Below, piece by piece: positions 62,155 through 64,000 of a DNA stretch of 64,000 bases. A program made the position numbers and the translations under genes. Under the pieces are notes generated by a model that did not search any database, was not told where the DNA came from, and worked only from the letters and a program-made list of their open reading frames with translations. Source of the DNA: JAJAZB01 sp964244295 (lineage in GTDB: Bacteria > Bacteroidota > Bacteroidia > Cytophagales > Spirosomataceae). Each line of letters starts with the position of its first letter. Within the stretch, counting starts at the first letter, position 1. The stretch covers positions 37,582 to 101,581 of the forward strand of contig CAXTIG010000024.1 in the NCBI GenBank assembly GCA_964244295.1, given 5' to 3'.

Positions 62155-62190
62155 GAGTGATTGTGGATGCCATCGACTGCCATTTTTTCG

Positions 62191-62345
62191 ATGACGTATC
62201 AAACAAGCCCCGAACGGCGCGGTTGGTGTGATGAAATCGCCAACGAATTAACCGGCAACGAGTTGGTCAAGGCGTTGGCAAGACTGGACTACGCGCTTTT
62301 GCACCAAACGGGTAGCCACGTCCGCCTAAAGAACAACCGACATCT
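62191..62345 (+). pseudogene. HicA-like toxin remnant
   Basis: ATG at 62191. Residues ELTGNELVKALARLDYALLHQTGSHVRL match the first half of HicA mRNA-interferase toxins, including the GSH motif with the catalytic His. After RLKNN the frame continues as unrelated sequence overlapping the DUF433 gene, so the second half of the domain is lost. No HicB antitoxin is next to it. Confidence 0.72.
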
Positions 62346-62347
62346 CC

Positions 62348-62581
62348 ATGAAAACCGACTTCATTACCATCGATCCCGAAACGTCGGGTGGGGTGCCCCT
62401 CTTTGCGGGGAGCCGCGTACCCTTAGCCAACCTGTTCGATTACCTCAACACCGGCACCAAAACCTTGCAGGACTTCTGCGACGATTACCCAACCGTTGAT
62501 CCGCAACAGCTTCGGGAGTTCCTGCAACTGGCCAAAAAGACGTTCTCAAACCCTGAAACGGTTCGGCAGTTAGACGTATGA
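62348..62581 (+). CDS. DUF433 protein (VapB45-like antitoxin)
   Basis: 77 residues: FITIDPETSGGVPLFAGSRVPLANLFDYLNTGTKTLQDFCDDYPTVD is the DUF433 winged-helix domain that normally precedes a DUF5615 PIN-like toxin gene. Its stop overlaps the following ATG as ATGA. The partner is truncated (see 62578). Confidence 0.88.
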   Translation: MKTDFITIDPETSGGVPLFAGSRVPLANLFDYLNTGTKTLQDFCDDYPTVDPQQLREFLQLAKKTFSNPETVRQLDV

Positions 62582-62604
62582 AAATGCTATTGGACGATTC
62601 ATCT
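62578..62604 (+). pseudogene. Truncated DUF5615 (PIN-like) toxin start
   Basis: Begins MKMLLDD, the usual N-terminus of DUF5615 proteins, coupled by ATGA to the DUF433 gene. After about seven codons the sequence becomes AT-rich and unrelated. The frame stays open into the methyltransferase, so a 24-residue leader fusion is possible. Confidence 0.68.
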
Positions 62605-62649
62605 GAGTCGCAGATAACAGGAGTAGAAAAAAAATGTGACCTTTACCGT

Positions 62650-63774
62650 ATGAATAAGAACCCACAACCTAAAGCCGTATCGCTATTCTCAGGAGCGGGC
62701 GGAATGGACGTAGGTATCAATCAAGCTGGTTTTGAGGTTCTTGCATCTGTAGAAATGGACCCTTACGCTTGCGAAACCCTGCGAGCCAATATCAGTCGGA
62801 CAAGGGGGAAAACAAAAGTTTTCGAGGAAGACATTAGAAAGATTGACCCAACAGAAATGTTGAAGGAATTTGGTTTAGCGGTAGGCGAACTGGATTTATT
62901 GTTTGGAGGTCCTCCATGCCAAGCGTTTTCTCAAATTGGGAAGCGGCATAGTCTAAGTGACGACCGGGGCTTACTGCTATTCGAAATGGTAAGGTTTACT
63001 GAAGCAATTAAACCTAAAGCTTTAATTATTGAGCAAGTGAAAGGCTTGTTAAATGCTCCTGATGAAAGTGGTAAGTTAGGAGGAGTATTCGAGCAATTGA
63101 TAGAACAAATCAGCGGATTGGGTTACACGATCAAATGGAAAGTGGTCAATGCAGCAGAATACGGTGTCCCACAACTCAGAGAACGAGTATTTATTATTGC
63201 CCTGAGAGAAAACGAAAAGTTTTATTTCCCCTCACCTTCACACGGTAATATTAAAAAACAAGGTCTAATTTTTGCGCTCCCAGCTTATCGTACCGTTGGA
63301 GAAGTTATTAATGACTTGGGCAAACCATATTTACTTAACGGGTACATTCCTGAAAATAGTCACTTGGACGTTACACCTGACGGCGATAGGTTCAGAATTA
63401 ATGGTGTCCCAGAAGGGCAGCATCTGTCAGGCCAATTACATTTACCTACTGAGCAACGGCGTAATTTAACGAAAAAAGATACTACTAAATTTAAGCGCCT
63501 TTCTAGAACGGCCCCTTCCAATACTCTACGTTGTGGCGAAATCTTCTTTCATCCACTTGAGAATCGTTACTTGACCCCTCGCGAATGTATGCGAATCCAC
63601 GGCTACCCAGATGATTATATCCTCAGAGGACCAATAAGAGGTCGTTCAGGTAGGGTTCGTTTTTTAGACCAACACCGGCAAATTGCAAATTCTGTTCCTC
63701 CTCCTGTTGCAAAAGCGCTTGCAACAGCAATATTTCCTTTCATTACTCAACCTCAGTATGCCGAAAATCTTTGA
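62650..63774 (+). CDS. DNA (cytosine-5-) methyltransferase
   Basis: 374 residues from the ATG at 62650. C5-methyltransferase motifs in order: I SLFSGAGGMDVG, IV GGPPCQAFSQIGKR with the catalytic Cys, VI as IIEQVKG (usual ENV is EQV), VIII QLRERVFIIALRE, IX RYLTPRECMRIHGYPDDY, X RQIANSVPPPVAKAL. Counted GC is about 37-46% here against roughly 60-70% in counted core samples nearby. With the next gene it forms a restriction-modification system. Confidence 0.93.
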   Translation: MNKNPQPKAVSLFSGAGGMDVGINQAGFEVLASVEMDPYACETLRANISRTRGKTKVFEEDIRKIDPTEMLKEFGLAVGELDLLFGGPPCQAFSQIGKRHSLSDDRGLLLFEMVRFTEAIKPKALIIEQVKGLLNAPDESGKLGGVFEQLIEQISGLGYTIKWKVVNAAEYGVPQLRERVFIIALRENEKFYFPSPSHGNIKKQGLIFALPAYRTVGEVINDLGKPYLLNGYIPENSHLDVTPDGDRFRINGVPEGQHLSGQLHLPTEQRRNLTKKDTTKFKRLSRTAPSNTLRCGEIFFHPLENRYLTPRECMRIHGYPDDYILRGPIRGRSGRVRFLDQHRQIANSVPPPVAKALATAIFPFITQPQYAENL

Positions 63775-64000
63775 GTTGTTTGGCTTTCCGCTTGAAGCAG
63801 AAACGCCCGAAGCCCAACAACACCGTCTTTCCGCACGATGTCCATTTATGGGTTATGAATGTGATGGAGGAGGCAACCGTTATTTGTCAAATATCAATCT
63901 GAACCAGAAACCTGAACTAAAAGCAATTTGGCCTGAGCGGGAAGATATTGTTTCTGGTGTTTGTTCCATACGCCTCAATGATATTGAACAGCCTTGGATT
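63758..64000 (+). CDS. NotI-like restriction endonuclease (3' end beyond window)
   Basis: 81 codons are visible. MPKIFELFGFPLEAETPEAQQ, then a cysteine set CPFMGYECDGGG ... GVCSI that resembles the iron-binding N-terminal region of NotI-family endonucleases (CPF...C...GVC). It starts 17 bases inside the methyltransferase gene, typical for a restriction-modification pair. The identification rests on the Cys pattern and the neighbour; recognition site not predictable. Confidence 0.75.
   Translation, partial: MPKIFELFGFPLEAETPEAQQHRLSARCPFMGYECDGGGNRYLSNINLNQKPELKAIWPEREDIVSGVCSIRLNDIEQPWI

Noticed and set aside
62578..62649. In-frame 24-residue extension of the methyltransferase as its real start
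   Set aside because: The ATG at 62650 starts closer to motif I, and the extension begins with the DUF5615 N-terminus; fusion is possible but less likely.

Overview
The window looks like chromosome of a GC-rich member of the Bacteroidota, order Cytophagales (Spirosoma-like). The signs are a gliding lipoprotein GldH, a RicT/PSP1 protein, an LptG permease, TTTG-N19/20-TAnnTTTG-type promoters, TTG/ATG starts with weak ribosome binding sites, and roughly 60-70% GC in counted core samples. No rRNA, CRISPR array, phage or transposase is visible.

Layout. 1-3.5 kb: a CheB/CheR/PAS hybrid signalling protein (3' end outside the window) divergent from a single-domain response regulator, with a C10 tract between them. 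3.6-10 kb: a minus-strand set of three polytopic GT-C-like membrane proteins plus a GtrB-like polyprenyl-phosphate glycosyltransferase. 10-12.2 kb: an EamA transporter invaded by repeats, then LptG. 12.2-14.7 kb: a DtxR-family metalloregulator divergent from an Nramp Mn transporter, with a 15-bp inverted-repeat operator lying on both -33 regions. 14.9-21.6 kb: Hpt, a TPR protein, an Lrp regulator, two tRNA-Val genes preceded by a degenerate tRNA copy, two unrecognised exported proteins, a coiled-coil lipoprotein and RecX.

21.7-39.3 kb is a Wzx/Wzy-type surface polysaccharide locus: a WcaJ-like initiating transferase, an epimerase, an HddC-GmhB fusion and an HddA-like kinase (GDP-heptose precursors), glycosyltransferases, methyltransferases (one truncated), Wzy, a UDP-sugar dehydrogenase, Wzx, Wzz and a long Wza-type export protein. 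39.4-61.1 kb is mostly housekeeping (TypA, GldH, RicT, PurD, RecQ, DUF4293) with an intact PIN toxin-antitoxin pair and a second pair whose toxin is broken, a YHS protein, a sugar-isomerase-like protein, a lipase-like hydrolase, an ATP-grasp protein, SDR, Crp/Fnr, a PQQ dehydrogenase with cytochrome c domain, and a GH3/beta-lactamase fusion. 61.2-64 kb is a small defence or genome-conflict region: an Rpn-type nuclease flanked by matching hairpins, a HicA remnant, DUF433 with a DUF5615 partner cut off after about seven codons, then an AT-richer C5 methyltransferase followed by a NotI-like endonuclease running off the window.

The most unusual feature is a high density of long intergenic inverted repeats (at least 14), built from several unrelated repeat vocabularies. 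Some use tandem 7- or 8-mers as arms. They often lie at gene ends, supply stop codons or C-terminal tails, and in one case insert in frame into a transporter gene. They are nearly absent from the 26-41 kb polysaccharide operon.
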